A stretch of 64,000 bases of DNA from Henckelia pumila. Its lineage: Eukaryota > Streptophyta > Magnoliopsida > Lamiales > Gesneriaceae. Under the pieces are notes generated by a model that was not told the origin of the DNA, searched no databases, and was given only the letters and a program-made list of their open reading frames with translations. Made by a program: the position numbers and the translations under genes. Positions 45,997 through 58,265 of this stretch are shown in pieces; position 1 is the first letter of the stretch, and each line of letters starts with the position of its first letter. Where the stretch lies: the NCBI RefSeq assembly GCF_033568475.1, contig NW_027331833.1:248001-312000 (forward strand). Reading direction: 5' to 3'.

Positions 45997-46132
45997 TAAA
46001 GACTGTTTATAGTTGAGGGCTTGAAGTCATACAAGAGACCACTCACAAAAAATCGCTCAAACTTCTTAGAGTCTGCACTTCCAACAACGGCAATGAGGTT
46101 GCAGTAGAACTCGTGCATTGGAGACAGGGGCG
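45997..46132 (-). pseudogene. PTPD frame, middle part
   Basis: Minus strand MHEFYCNLIAVVGSADSKKF then ERFFVSGLLYDFKPSTINSL: the conserved (V)REFYxNL...VxGxxxxFSPxxIN block of PTPD proteins. Bounded at the left by the LTR at 43821-45996 and at the right by the hAT terminus at 46133. It sits in natural order between the N- and C-terminal parts. Confidence 0.65.
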
Positions 46133-46977
46133 GCCCTGGCCCTGGGCAGCCAGGGCACACGCCCAGGGCCCCACCTTTGTGTGGGGCCCCAATTTTTTTT
46201 TAAAAATTATTATATATATATATATATTTATATATAAATATTATATATTATGCTTTCACACAAAATTCATCCACATAAAAAAATGATTTGAGTTTTTAAT
46301 TTTGAGAGTTTCGATAATAATTTGTCCTTTTGTTAGTTTGTGGCTGCGTGCGATTACGTGAATTGACTATCAATAGTTTAAGAATTTAAAAAATAAAGAA
46401 GTACAAAATTTACGAAAATATACAAACACATTCAACAAAACGATCCAAGGTATGAATTACAAGACTCTTGTTCAATTTTATTTTATTTTCGAATTTTGAT
46501 ATATTGTTTAATCTTATTTTGATTTAATGTTTTTGCTCACATTATTTTGGTTTAAGGTAAGATGTTAATATTGTTGTAATTTCACATATATTCTGAAAAT
46601 TCGAGGATTACAGGTCTAAAAATGAATATTTTTCCTATGATCGTGGTTGCGTATCAAATTTTATTGACTATTCCTGTGACTGTAGCATCAGTTGAGAAGT
46701 TTTTTTCCAATTTAAAATTATTAAAATCTTATTTGAGAACCACAATGAGTCAAGATGAACTGAATGATTTGGCGATCCTCTACATTAAAAAAAACATATT
46801 GAAAGATATATCTTATGACGACATAATTGATGATTTTGTTTCAAAAAACATAAGAAGAGCTAATTTTAAATAATAGTTTTTGTTGATTAAATTATTTGAA
46901 AGAATTATGTAAACCTTCTTTAATTTATTTGTGTATTTTATTGATTTATATATTTTGGTTTATTTTAATTCTGTTAT

Positions 46978-46984
<7 letters not shown>
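46133..46984 (+). mobile_element. hAT transposon remnant
   Basis: Starts with a hAT-like terminus CAGGGGCGGCCCTGGCCC and contains, on the plus strand at 46622-46873, the C-terminal hAT dimerisation segment (ILLTIPVTVASVEKFFSNLK, LKSYLRTTMSQDELNDLAIL, DDIIDDFVSKNIRRANFK). The zinc finger and catalytic core of the transposase are missing, and no right terminus was found, so it is an internally deleted and right-truncated copy ending at or before the (TA)n run at 46983-47013. Confidence 0.75.
46622..46876 (+). pseudogene. hAT transposase C-terminal fragment
   Basis: 83 codons from ATG 46622 ending in a normal stop. The family motif TIPVTVASxERxFSxLKLxKxxLRxxMxxxRLxxLA is clear, with V-E-K in place of G-E-R. 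It mediates dimerisation in intact hAT transposases; alone it cannot transpose. The ATG is an internal Met, not the native start. Confidence 0.8.
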
Positions 46985-47016
<32 letters not shown>

Positions 47017-47630
47017 GATCAAAATTATGATGATGTTATGGTTACGACTCAGCATTATGCATAAGTTTTTACGAGCATGCATGCATAAGATACGTCAAAA
47101 TATTTTTATACGATATGTGTTTGCATTCAATTTTATTATGTAGTATTTGTTATTAAAGGTAGAGCATGTCGAGCCTCTAGGCTCATTAGATCTAAATGTC
47201 GTGCAGGTGAGTATGATGTTAGTCAGGAGGATGTGGTCCCAACGGGCGCCGAGGGCCTCTGAGCATCAGGAGCTGGCTAGCTTACCCGTGACCTTTGAAG
47301 TATTTATGTTTCAGTATCTTTATAAGATTTTATTTGGGGATTGTATTAAAACTAATTTCCTCTTACGTTTACTATTTTCACTGTTTTTACTTGGTTTTGG
47401 AAACCGTGGTTGTTTGCTTGTGGTTTGGGGTATGAACTTTGAATTTCCGCATTTTATGTTATCGAACAACCGTGTATGGATTTTCTTTAATCGTTTGAGT
47501 ATTTTGAATTGTTAGCATACAATCAATTTATTATGTATTATATTACTTGAAAAATCTATTTTTAGTATAGATGTGTATATGTATGGGCATATATGTATTA
47601 TTTAAAAAAACTCGAGTAAGGGTCGTTTCA
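46985..47630 (+). mobile_element. Gypsy-type LTR fragment, U5 end
   Basis: After an AT microsatellite, a block with LTR character ends AAGGGTCGTTTCA at 47630, where PTPD coding sequence begins. Orientation appears to be plus (R/U5 at the right), opposite to the LTR at 43821-45996. The start is not identifiable. Confidence 0.45.
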
Positions 47631-48144
47631 AGTGGGCTTTAAAGATGCACCACCATTCTTTTTCAAATTGGCCAAGAACTGGGTCAAAGACATCTCGAAC
47701 TCAGTGGAGTTCTCTTCATCAGCAGTAGTATCAACTGTGGGTTTAGCAGTAGGAGCTGGAGGAGAGTCAAAAGATTCATCTTCTCTCGATGTATCTTCTG
47801 CAGCAGCAGAGGAGAAAGCACCACCAATAGAGGGATTTGGACGAGAAACCACCTCAATGTCTTTGTCTCCCAAGTCATCTCCCGATGAAAAATTGTGGTC
47901 AAGGATGAATGAGGGAGCAGCGGAGCCACCGTATTTGAATCGCTCGGATTGCAGGACGAGGATGAACCCTATTGAGTTTAGCAAATTCGAGAGGGTTTTC
48001 GACATCAATTTCATTTCCAGGTTCTCCAGGAGCGATTTCTGCAAGAGGAACAGGGGGTGCCAAGAATGGCACGACAACCAAAGGTGGCACAGGCTCTTCT
48101 GGTGTTGTTGGATCGGGAGAGGTAACATTGGAATTGTGACCCAT
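47631..48144 (-). pseudogene. PTPD frame, N-terminal part
   Basis: From ATG 48144 the minus strand reads MGHNSNVTSPDPTTPEEPVP, then a Pro-rich segment and NEIDVENPLEFAKLNRVHPR. After a frame change it continues FSSGDDLGDKDIEVVSRPNP and acidic/Ser-rich sequence to EFEMSLTQFLANLKKNGGAS, stopping at the inserted LTR fragment. This is the low-complexity N-terminus that precedes the PTPD core in related plant repeat proteins. About 100 residues expected before the middle part are missing. Confidence 0.55.
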
Positions 48145-49269
48145 CTCTGATCAAATATCCCAAGGATCAAAGACAAGTCCTACCATTGTCAAGGAGATTG
48201 TGAGTAAAAGCAGGTAGTGGGCTTAAGAAGTAAATAGCAGAGAATGGCGAAGAAGGCAGCAAATTGAGATCTCAAGGTAAGTGATAATATTTAACCCTAA
48301 TATCATAAATTAGAAAGACCAAATATATTATGAAAGAGTCTTTGTGCGATTAAACTCAGAATCCCCCAAAATTATTACACTATAACGGTAAAAAATCAAT
48401 TTTAAATTTTGAGAAAATTGGAAACTTATTATACAAGGTAATAATCTAGCTAAATCAATATCTGTCATTCCCAAAAATAAAAAATCCACACCGTATGTCA
48501 CACCATTGAGTTTGAAATTCCAAAACAAATTTATGGTTAATTCGATTTTTTACCATATTTTATCCAAAAATATGAAAAAATTTAACCGGTTCAATTATTA
48601 ACGAAATAATGCAAATTTATGACCTAAGGATGTCGTAAAACAGAATGTATAGTAGCAAAAATGCAACAACAATGCATGAAATATGTTTACAAGTGTGATG
48701 TTTGCATCTGATGTTGGCAACATCGCTTGGGAACACTGTAGTTTTAAAAAAAATACTGAACACATTTTCACACTGAATTGGCCATAATTTGTGTTAACTG
48801 ATTCAGAAGGGGTAGCATGCGCACTGAGAGAACGGTCTTCATAGGACTCCTTCAAGTAGCCTTTTCCATTTTTTTCCGAAATTTTATGTGTTAGACAATG
48901 CGTCAATACTTCTCTTATATGCTCACATTTAAATTTCTCTAAGTCACTTTTCACATGGAATAAGATAATGGAGTACACAAACATTTCTCAACTACTTAGT
49001 GACTTAAGTGAGTGATCAATATGGCTCAGTGTGTTGCAAAATATTTTCAACAAACAAAACAAATCTACTAATTATCCAGTTGATGACCATAACAGAACAA
49101 ACAATACACTGAAAAAAGTGCATGAACAAAATGAAAGATGCCTGAAGTCCTAAAAAATCACACGCAAGTTTTGTGTTGGCAATACCACAAACCAACATCC
49201 GTGAATGATGAAACGGAACACATGACAAGAGACTTTCTAAGATTGGAAAATATCTCAAAATCTAATGCT
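48145..49269 (-). other. Spacer between pol and the PTPD frame
   Basis: Non-conserved minus-strand stretches (for example KISEKNGKGYLKESYEDRS at 48598-48984) without a recognisable domain. Contains one copy of the palindromic word (about 48696-48735). It is in the place where SIRE-type elements carry a 3' frame. Confidence 0.4.
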
Positions 49270-50950
49270 TTCGCGAATATGTCAGCTAGTTAGTTGTCAG
49301 TACCAATAAATTCCATATGAATCAAATCTTTTTCAACCAAATCACGAATAAAATGATGTCTTATATCAATATGTTTAGTGAGGGAGTGTTGTACTGGGTT
49401 TTTTGAGATATTAATTGCACTATAATTATCACAATATACAATAGGAGTTTCATTTTTAAGATTATAATCATCAACCATTTGATTCATCCATAAAAGTTGA
49501 GAACAACAATTTCCAACTGCTGCATATTTAGATTCAGTAGTTGAAAGTGAAACATAGTTTTGCTTCCTACTATACCAAGAAACCAGATTATTTCCAAGGT
49601 AAAAACAACCACCAGTTGTACTTTTCCTATCATCTAAATCACCTGTCTAGTCAGCATCACTAAAACCAACTAAATTAGTATTAGTTTCTTTGGTATACCA
49701 CAATCCTAATTCCGATCCATTGTTCCTGCAACATATTTCAAAATCCTTTTCACAAGTTTAAGATGAGAAACTTTATGATCAGATTGTTATCTAGCACATA
49801 AACATACACTAAACATTATGTCAGGACGGCTAGCGGTCAAGTATAGAAGACTGCTTATGATGTTGCGCTACATGGTGTTGTCAACACCGTCTACCACAAC
49901 ATCTTTGCACAGCTTCTCACTTGAACTAATAGGCGTTTTCATGTGTTTCAGATTATCACCACAGAATTTATTCACAAGATTCGTAGTATACTTAGTTTTA
50001 CACAAGAAAATACCATCATCCAATTGTTTGACTTGGAGTTCAAGAAAATAACTCAACTCTCCTACCATACTGATTTCAAATGTGGATGACATCCATTCAA
50101 CAAAGTGATCGATAAGCTTTTGAGAAGATGCACAAAACAGTATATCATCCACATAGATTTGACAAATCAAGATATCACCTTTGAGTTTTTAATAAAGGGA
50201 TTTTTATCCACTTCACCTCTTTTGAAGCCAATACTTAACAAGTATTCTGTCAACTTACTATACCATGCATGGGATGCTTGCTTGAGTCCATATAGAGCCT
50301 TTTTCAGTTTATATACATGATCCAAGTGCTTGGGATCTTCAAAATCATTAGGTTGTTTCACATAAACCTCTTCAGGCAAGAAAACATTAAGAAAATCACT
50401 TTTTCATCCATTTGATACAATTTAAGACATATATAATAATCAATATCATTAAAATTATAACATATTCAATGCAAGCAACAGAGGCAAAAATTTCATCAAA
50501 ATCCACCTGTTCTACTTGAGTATACCCCTAAGCAACCAACCGAGCTTTGTTTCTAACAATGTTCCCCGAATCATCAGTTTTATTCTTAAAAATACATTTA
50601 GTACCAATCACATTGCCATGAGCAGGAGGTGGTACAATATACCATACATCATTTTTAACAAATTGCTCAAGTTTTTCATGCATAACATTTATCCAAAATT
50701 CATCTTTTAAGGTTTCATTCAAATTCCTGGGCTCAATAAGCAACACAAAACTAGAATAAATTACCTGAGAGGACCCAGAAGTATTGCACACTAACCCGAT
50801 CATCTTCCAATAGTCCTTTTTTTTTTCTTTGACTCGGGTTCGCATGTTTTCCTGTAAGTCACCAATTACTTGAGTTCTATGATTATCTTTCTGAATCTTC
50901 CCTAATACTTCCTTTTTAGTATTCCACATCAGTATGTATCTCATCATCAT
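49270..50950 (-). pseudogene. pol: Copia RT and RNase H, partial (SIRE-like)
   Basis: N-terminal RT block FWINVMHEKLEQFVKNDVWY...GTKCIFKNKTDDSGNIVRNKARLVA at 50528-50950; palm region YGLKQASHAWYSKLTEYLL at 50167-50379; catalytic IYVDDILFCASS at about 50140; ...FEISMVGELSYFLELQVKQ to 49868. RNase H has TPIVYCDNYSAINISKNP and ...FIGTDN at 49290-49487, then LADIFAKALD. Several stops and frameshifts. The RT start is joined to gag-linker sequence with no integrase between, indicating a large internal deletion. Confidence 0.85.
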
Positions 50951-51399
50951 AATGACTTTATTCAGATTGAATTAATTGGGAATCCGATGTTGTGACATCG
51001 ATGTTGTCAGCATCGGGGACAACACCTGAGTATTCAGTTGTTCATCCATTAAGTTTTGGAAGTCATCTTCTATTGTCATTTTTTTAGATTCAGATTCTTC
51101 AAGGTTTTGAAGTTTGCATGTCCAAGCTTCTGGTGTCATAGATCCAATTCGTTTACCTTGGAGCTTCTACAACCAAATTTTTCACCAAGTTGAACCTCCC
51201 TTAATCTAGTCAGTGAGAAACTCCCTTAATCTAGTCATGTGATGTGATGTGAACTGCCGCTATCAAAGTATCATGAACCTGTAGTGTCTATTCTCAATGA
51301 GGTTAAATTACAAAGCAGTTAGACTTATCTTTTGGTACCCAAAACCCTTTTTACAGAAGACTTTTTCTTGTTGATGTTGTGGCTGGTGTTCTGGCTGAT

Positions 51400-53205
51400 G
51401 TTGCCAACACCACTGGACAACATCGACTTGATATTCTACCTCATGTAGTCCTTCCTCAACTTGAAGTAGTAGGGTCTGATGTGTTCGAGTTTGTGACAGT
51501 AGTGAGAAACAAAAAGAGGTTTCTTACCTTTCTGTTTCTGAGTGTAAACCTGTTTGGTGAAAATTTGACAATAAGAACTTCTTTATAAGATGACTGACTC
51601 CCACTTTCTTTCACAAACATAGTAGGCTTCGGAGTACTTTTTGATGATTCACCTACTTCAAACATAATGCTCTTGAATCACAAACTAGCTTTATCATCTT
51701 TTCCAACAGACAACAAGCATTGAGTTTACTTGAACTTGAGTTGTATTTTGCCAAAGTCTAGTATGCTCGAGCCAGTTCATCCTTAATACCGCAAAAATTG
51801 ATATCTCTCTTGGTCATGATAGCCTCGAGCTTGGCCAGAGAGCTTTTCAAATCAGTATTTTCTTTCGTAAGTGCAAGATTCACTTGATTCCTTTTTAACC
51901 AATCAACATATAGTTCCTCATACATACTTTGAACGCTTTCCAAGGTCAGCTCTTTTTCATCTTTATTATTATGCTCACTGGAATTTTCAACATGCACACT
52001 TTCGGATATTGTGGCCTGGTGTTGCTGTGCAGAGGCAACACCATGAGAATTGACTTGCAGCAACGGGTTTCTCTTCACAAGGTAAGTAACTAAGTGATGT
52101 TTTATTTTCATCATCAGTAGATTATTTATCTTAATCCACTTCATCATCACTTAAATATGTTGACATTCGTTTTCTCAATCAATTGGCACACTTATTCGCA
52201 TAGTGTCCATAACCCGAACACTCACGACATTTAATAAATTCAATATTCTTGGGATCAACATTGTACTTCAAATTATTATTTCCTTGTGATAGAGAAAGTT
52301 GTTGAGTCTTCAAAGGATCAAGTAGTGTTATTGCTTGGATTTCTGCTCACCTTCTTTGTTATATCTCATTTTCTTCAGATAATTGCCAAATTTCTTCGTG
52401 ATCAGAGAGATAAACTCTTCGCATAGATCTGATTTATTCCCTTCTTGTGTGATTTGCAGCAGATAATCATAAGATTCATTTGACACTTGTAATGCAATCG
52501 ATTTTCCTCTGTTCTTTTTCTGTGAGCTTATGTTCATTTCGAACACTTGGAGCGTACTTATTAACTCAGTCAATCTAAGTTTTGATGTATCTCTTGCTTC
52601 TTCAAAGGTCCAGATTTTTCCATTGAATCGTTCAGGCAGTGACCAAAGAACTTTATTAATAAGTCTTTCATTTGAGATTGGATCTCCCGGACAAAAGGCT
52701 TCAGTTGCAATCTCACGAAGAATCTAGTCATAGGATGTGATGTTTTCAGAATCTTCCATCCTAATATTTTCAAACTTAGTATTTAGCAGTCTCATCTTGG
52801 TTTGTTTTACACTCTCCGACCCTTCACATTGCTTTAGCAAAGCTTCCCACGCGTCTTTGGCAGTTACACAGTCGGAAATGAGGTTAAACATCCTCATATC
52901 GACTGTTGAGAATATTTGATTCAAGGATTTAACATCGAAGCTTGAGATCTAGGCTTCCTCAGTAGTCCAGGTGGTTTCTGGTTTGAGTATATAGTGACCC
53001 TCACTACCTTCTATTTTGGGAAGAGTCCATCCATTGAGAATAATTTGCCATGCTCTCTCATCCATGGATTTGATAAAGATTCGTATTTTTGTCTTCCATA
53101 GGGAATAAGTTGTTCCATCCAAGATAGGCGTTTCAAGAATTAATTTGCTGAAGATGTATTCATAATGTTCCTGAATGTTAAGACAACCAGAATCAACTTT
53201 TAGTG
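51400..53205 (-). pseudogene. gag: Copia gag, SIRE-like
   Basis: N-terminal segment ILETPILDGTTYSLWKTKIR...MDERAWQIILNGW (53100-52949), then NQIFSTVDMRMFNLISDCVT (52924), a Gln/Glu/Lys helix-rich part (52573-52328) and an intact zinc knuckle C-RE-C-SGYG-H-YANK-C at about 52240-52190. A TGA at 52179-52181 replaces the Arg of NRLRK. Coiled-coil-like sequence follows at 52150-51758 (VQSMYEELYVDWLKRNQVNL). The native start codon is not evident; the open frame runs through the primer-binding site without a good ATG. Confidence 0.8.
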
Positions 53206-53215
53206 TATCAAGAGA

Positions 53216-53230
53216 TGGCTCTGATACCAC
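53216..53230 (-). other. Primer-binding site of second SIRE-like copia
   Basis: Minus strand TGGTATCAGAGCCATC, the canonical initiator tRNA-Met complement, directly inside the LTR. Confidence 0.9.
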
Positions 53231-53231
53231 A

Positions 53232-54133
53232 TGTATCCACAGGACATTATACAAAACTTTTGCAGTTAAACACTGATGTTGTTCTATGATATTAACATCA
53301 AAGAGCAACACCACATGAAACTTGTCAAGATAGAATTGAAACAAGTAAGTTCAATTAACAACTTATTATTACAAATAAATACGAATAAATACACAACAGA
53401 AATAATAAACACAAAAATTAATGTGTACAAGTGATGCCTTATGACAAAAATAATTAATAGAACAAAGTAATATTTGATTACAAAAACCAATCCTATCAAT
53501 TCTATCAAAGTTAGGTATCTCAATGAAAAATCCTAACACTACTCTAATACTCAATTCAAGATTGAAAACAAAATATCAAGAGTGTAAAAGAAACAAATTA
53601 TCTCAACTAATTGAGATATTAAAACTACACTCTAAATATTATAAAACTAGTATATAAAAACCAAGACTGTAGTTGGAGAACAAGGACGCAATTAAAGCCT
53701 GAATAATCTTCAAGGAGTAGTTGGCAAGGAGCTGTGTTTCCATGAGCACAACCTCGAAGTGGCAACGAACCTTCAAACTTGATTTAATGTTCTCTCTTGT
53801 TCTAACTTCTCTCTGTACGCTCGTTCTCTCTTGATCTCTGCTAATCTTCCTACTTCTCTCACGTACACTGTGCTTCTTATTCTTCACGCTTCAATCTTTA
53901 AATCGATATATGTTGATTTGTTCCTTTTAATCGATTCATGTTGGCATGGAAACCGATCTCTTGTTACTAAAAATAGAAGATATCATATTACATAATAATA
54001 TATATCAATCTATTTAATTAAGGGTAAAAAAAAGTCAAAGAAAGGCAAAGCTTATAATTTAGAAATTAATTCACAAAATGAAAATAATCGACTAGAATTT
54101 ATATCTTTTAATCCAAGACTGGTTTTTCTTTCA
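53232..54133 (-). mobile_element. 5' LTR of second SIRE-like copia (902 bp)
   Basis: Left edge TGTATCCACAGGAC abuts the primer-binding site; the right edge ...TTTTTCTTTCA gives CA and matches the CCTTTCA end of the LTR at 6798-7640. It contains one copy of the palindromic word near its left edge (about 53275-53320). Confidence 0.7.
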
Positions 54134-54223
54134 GTGTACTTGTTTTAGGAGATTGTACAATTAAGTTTTGAACTCAAGAACTCTTATTAAAATTGGTACC
54201 TTAATGTTAGATAATCTACAAGT

Positions 54224-56356
54224 TGTTAAGATCGAAAACGTGTGTAGAGAGGGGGGGGGGGGGGTAAATACATACTTTAAAATATTTTGATAAACTTTGA
54301 TTTACAACTAAGCTGAGATACCAGCTCGATTTCTCAGATTTGCTTAACAAAAAATTAGATGTGGGAACTGAACTGGTCGGTGCAGAAGCTTAATTCTCAC
54401 AATCTATGTTTGAACTGATAGCTAAGGCAAGAAGAATAAGCATAAAAGTAAATAACACAAGGGATGTTTTTTTGGAATTTCAAAATCTAAGTTTCTACGT
54501 CTCCCCTCCTTCTGTTTCCAGAATGATTTTCACTAAAAGATGGATTTATAAACCTCTTTGCACAAACTCAATCTAATCAATCCCTCAATTGGAAATCTTA
54601 GTAACATAATCTCAAATCAGAACACTTTCTGACAAAGTTACTACCAACAAATAATAGGTGAACTTTGATCTTCAAACGCTTGAGGAAATATCACCGGTTG
54701 ATCACTGAATTGATCTGAAAAGGCAGTGAGAATGTGATAGCAACTAAAAAATTTGATTTGGTTTTTCTCTTTGTATGAAATATGAAAGCAAAGAGAGCGC
54801 AGGTTCTTTATACGCTTAGATTCAACAAGATCTCAAGTAGTAGAATACTTAGACCACACAAAAATCAGTAGAACAAAACAGTAGAACAAAACAATAGACA
54901 GAAAACCAGTATACGAACTTAAGTATTTTCAAGCAGTAAAGAAAAACAATATGAGTAGTTTACTCGCTTTGGATAACAGTAGCCAATCTTAAAAAGTTAG
55001 AAAGTAGTACTATAATTTCAGTTGTTTCTTATTTAATAGTCGTTCTGAAATATGGTACAATACATTGTCTATTTTTATTTTGAGTATGACATATATGACA
55101 ACCTAAAAGAAGCTTATTTTTTGGTACTAGTGCATTAAATGAAGCCATAAAAAGCAGTTTTGTTAACGTTGAAAAAAACTATATAAAACACTTTGGCTCC
55201 ATCAAGGAAAATAGTGAAACAATGGCTATAAAATTCATCATCAATCTTCAAGTTTCTCTACTACTCAAACACTCACATTCACTCAAAAACACTAAGAAAG
55301 ATATATCAGATATTCAAGATCAAATTGTGTCTACTGCCTATCTTTGTAAAACTTACTTAGAAGAGTGAACTTATTGTAAAATTGAGAAAATAGTTTTTTC
55401 TCATAAATAATTCTTTTATGCAGTATTTCATTGTTGAGAGATCTAGGAGTTTTAGTAAGCAAATGTAAGCCCTGCTGAAGTAGTTTTATACCAAGTCGTG
55501 TATCAATCAAATCTTCTAGTGATACCTTCTTGAAACAGAAGAAAGCGAGACGTAGAAAATTTTCATCCTTCAAACTTCCAGAAATAAATTGATTTACATT
55601 GCCTTTCCTTCTATCATTAGCTTCAACAAATCCAATAGACTGTTTTCTGCACTATTCTAGTAGCCTACTGCTTTGTCATTCAGAACGAGATTAGCCTAAA
55701 TTGTTGTCAATAACAGTACAAGACAAACAATATCCCCGATCCTAACACCTCGTACTCCTTGAGTATAAGACCGGGGGGAGGGGGCAAGTGTTCTTTGGAA
55801 TGACTGGGCGTAACACCTCGTACTCTTTGAGTATTTATAGTTGCAGATACCCAATGTTTCAAGATCTAACCGGTGCACATTTGTTCCAAATATTATCGAC
55901 AGTTATGCAGAATATACCACGTGTTTTTGTTTTTTTTTCCAAAGCTAGTACGGATGGCAATGGGATTTTTGGAATGTAGCCAGATACGGAAGTAACGTCT
56001 TTATTCTTTTTGTTGTTTCTCCAACAACTCGTTTGATCATGATATAAGAATAGAATTTGTTCTGATCTGATCTGGTTTGGATTATTTGAACTATTCTGGC
56101 AATAGAGATTGATCCGAGAAGCCAGACTGGTTTAAACTTAGTAGAAACTTGGTCCGATTAGATTTCAATATGATACGAGATTTTTTATCAGTTTAGTCTT
56201 TTTCGGATCTATTTTGTTATGTATTGATTAGGTCCTTGGTTTATTCAAATACTTCCAACTGATCTGCTTGTATATTTGATATGTTTGAGTAATTCGCTTG
56301 TTTAAACTTGAAAGAATTCTTTGTCATCACCAAAATTTGAATATGTTTGCTTAACA
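54224..56356. mobile_element. Solo LTR, 2.13 kb, TSD CAAGT
   Basis: Starts TGTTAAGATCG and ends TTGCTTAACA, flanked by CAAGT at 54219-54223 and 56357-56361. Like the solo LTR at 1915-3045 it has a run of about 14 G shortly after the start (about 54251-54264) and a 'TCATCACCAAAA' type phrase near the end, so the two are of one class. A G-rich word occurs at about 55771-55783, and the phrase TAACACCTCGTACTC occurs at 55742 and 55812. No coding domain. Confidence 0.8.
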
Positions 56357-56361
56357 CAAGT

Positions 56362-57943
56362 CATCGTCAATATTCCGAAAGCATTAAAGTACGATTAGGA
56401 TGCGAAAATCCTCTAAAAATTTATTTTTCCTTCTTCTAGCAGGTAGATGAGGTCTGGACTTTGCTTCATCATGCTTTTAATATTTTCGTTGAACTAACAA
56501 GGAGTGGCTGAACTAGGTCAAAGTTATATTGATTCTTCAAACTACTTTTAATTTCGAATAATATATTTGTCTATTAGTTGAAATCAGTAACATATACGCA
56601 CGTTGAAGGGAAAATCACATATAATTCGTATTTTTAAGTTCGTCTGCTTTTGTCATTTGTCGTGTTACTCGTCAAAATTTGATGCTAGTCTTAGATTTTT
56701 TTTACATTCGATTCATTTTTCATCAGTATGCTAAGGTGATATTGATCATTAATGATGTAGTTATTTTTATTTTTGTTTTTTTACCGGTCATAAAAAGATT
56801 GAACATGAAAAAAATATAAGTTAAAATATTTAAAAATGAAAACAATATACAAGTTACAGGATTACAAATGAAAATTCATCGTAACATGACTGAAAATGAA
56901 AAAACAAAAATAAAAACATGCAAATTACAAGACTAAAAATAATATCATAAAAATGACTAAACGTGACATCTTTTTTTATTGATGTGACATGATGTATCTG
57001 TTGTCACATCATTGTATTGTAAATACTAAAATGACATTGGTAAATATAATTTTTCGATTATTTATTTACACAAAGATGATGTTATGTACTTTAAACTCAA
57101 CAAAATATTATTTTCACTTTAATTTAGATGTTTGGTCAAACACAACTTACCGCATTAATTTTGCATACCAGCTGTTTCTCGACCGTTTTAGCTGGCTACA
57201 TGTGCAATTTTCACTCGTTTTGCTGAAATTATGCGATCCCAACAAATGTGATAAAACAAATTAACAATTGAAAATTTTCGATTTGTAATTCCAAATAATA
57301 TTTAAATATATTACTTTATTAGTCTACGTGAATAGTGAATTTATATTTTTTTTTAAAAATACTGAATCTATACTATTATAAATAATATACTTTTTATCTC
57401 CCATATATTTAGTTTTATGTGAACTTTACAAAAATTAAGAAAGTTGAAATTTTACATTTTACAAAGAAATTTATCATTCTATCCTTAATTAAATTTTTAG
57501 TAATTAAATGAACAAATTAATAACTGAAAAAATCAAAGTAAATAGTAATAGATTCGTAAAATAATAAATAAAATGATACTAAATATAAAAATTAAACTAT
57601 ATATTTGGGGCGACGGAAAAAATCCAAACTAAATATATTAGGACAAAGAAAACATTTGGTATCTTGATATGATCATTTTTTAAAGGACAATACCTTTTCA
57701 AAAAAAAAAAAATTTACTATTCATATGGTTCGTTCGACCCTACCAATGCTGGTAATGCCTGAATCCATTGAGCGGTTGACACGTGTCTCACAAAATTTCC
57801 ATATATATTTTTTAAATAAAAAAACCTTTATTTCAAAAATATCTGAAATCTTAACCGTGGTTTAGTTTGTAGCTCAGTAGATGTAAACAAAATAATTTTC
57901 ACATGACAATACTACCCCATCCACAAACAAATTACGTCGTCAA
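56362..57943. other. Intergenic AT-rich DNA
   Basis: No gene or element boundary that I can support. Runs of AAAATGA/TCATTTT words around 56740-57000 suggest an old fold-back repeat. Confidence 0.4.
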
Positions 57944-57952
57944 TTTTTTTTA

Positions 57953-58265
57953 GGGAAAATTGCTTTTTTGGTCCTGTATGTTTGTCACTTTGCGATTTTG
58001 GTCCTTTATATTTTCAGATTGCAGTTTTAGTCCGCTATCTTTATTTTTTTGGCAATTTTAGTCCTTTTTTCGATGTGGCGCTGACGTGGCACCAATTCAA
58101 TGCTGATGTGGAGCTGACGTGTACAGTGCCACGTCAGCATTTTCGAAGAAAAAGGACCGAAATTGCCAAAAATCGAAACATACAGGACTAAAACTGAAAT
58201 GTGAAAACATAAAGGACCAAAATTGCAAAGTGACAAACATACAAGACTAAATTTGCAATTTTCCC
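57953..58265. mobile_element. Mutator-like MITE, family 1, copy C
   Basis: 313 bp, ends GGGAAAATTGC / GCAATTTTCCC, nearly identical to copy B. Flanks are T-rich (TTTTTTTTA at the left, TTTTTTTAT at the right), compatible with an 8-9-bp duplication in a T run. Confidence 0.85.

Larger units (their letters stand above)
42921..54133 (-). mobile_element. SIRE/Maximus-like copia copy, deleted and invaded
   Basis: Minus-strand order: LTR 53232-54133, primer-binding site, gag (53205 to about 51400), a deletion of integrase, RT/RNase H (50950-49270), a spacer, a PTPD-type frame (48144-43123, itself interrupted), and a G-rich tract. The 3' LTR was not found, so the left boundary is uncertain. It is related to the remnant at 4665-7640: same gag style, zinc knuckle C-x2-C-GYG-H-YAN-C and the same recurrent palindromic word. 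Confidence 0.7.

Noticed and set aside
45997..46132. Block considered as part of the gypsy LTR beside it
   Set aside because: The minus-strand reading HEFYCNL...STIN is conserved PTPD sequence in natural order with the other parts.
47632..48150. 172-codon plus-strand open frame
   Set aside because: Antisense to the PTPD N-terminal part, which explains its length and composition.
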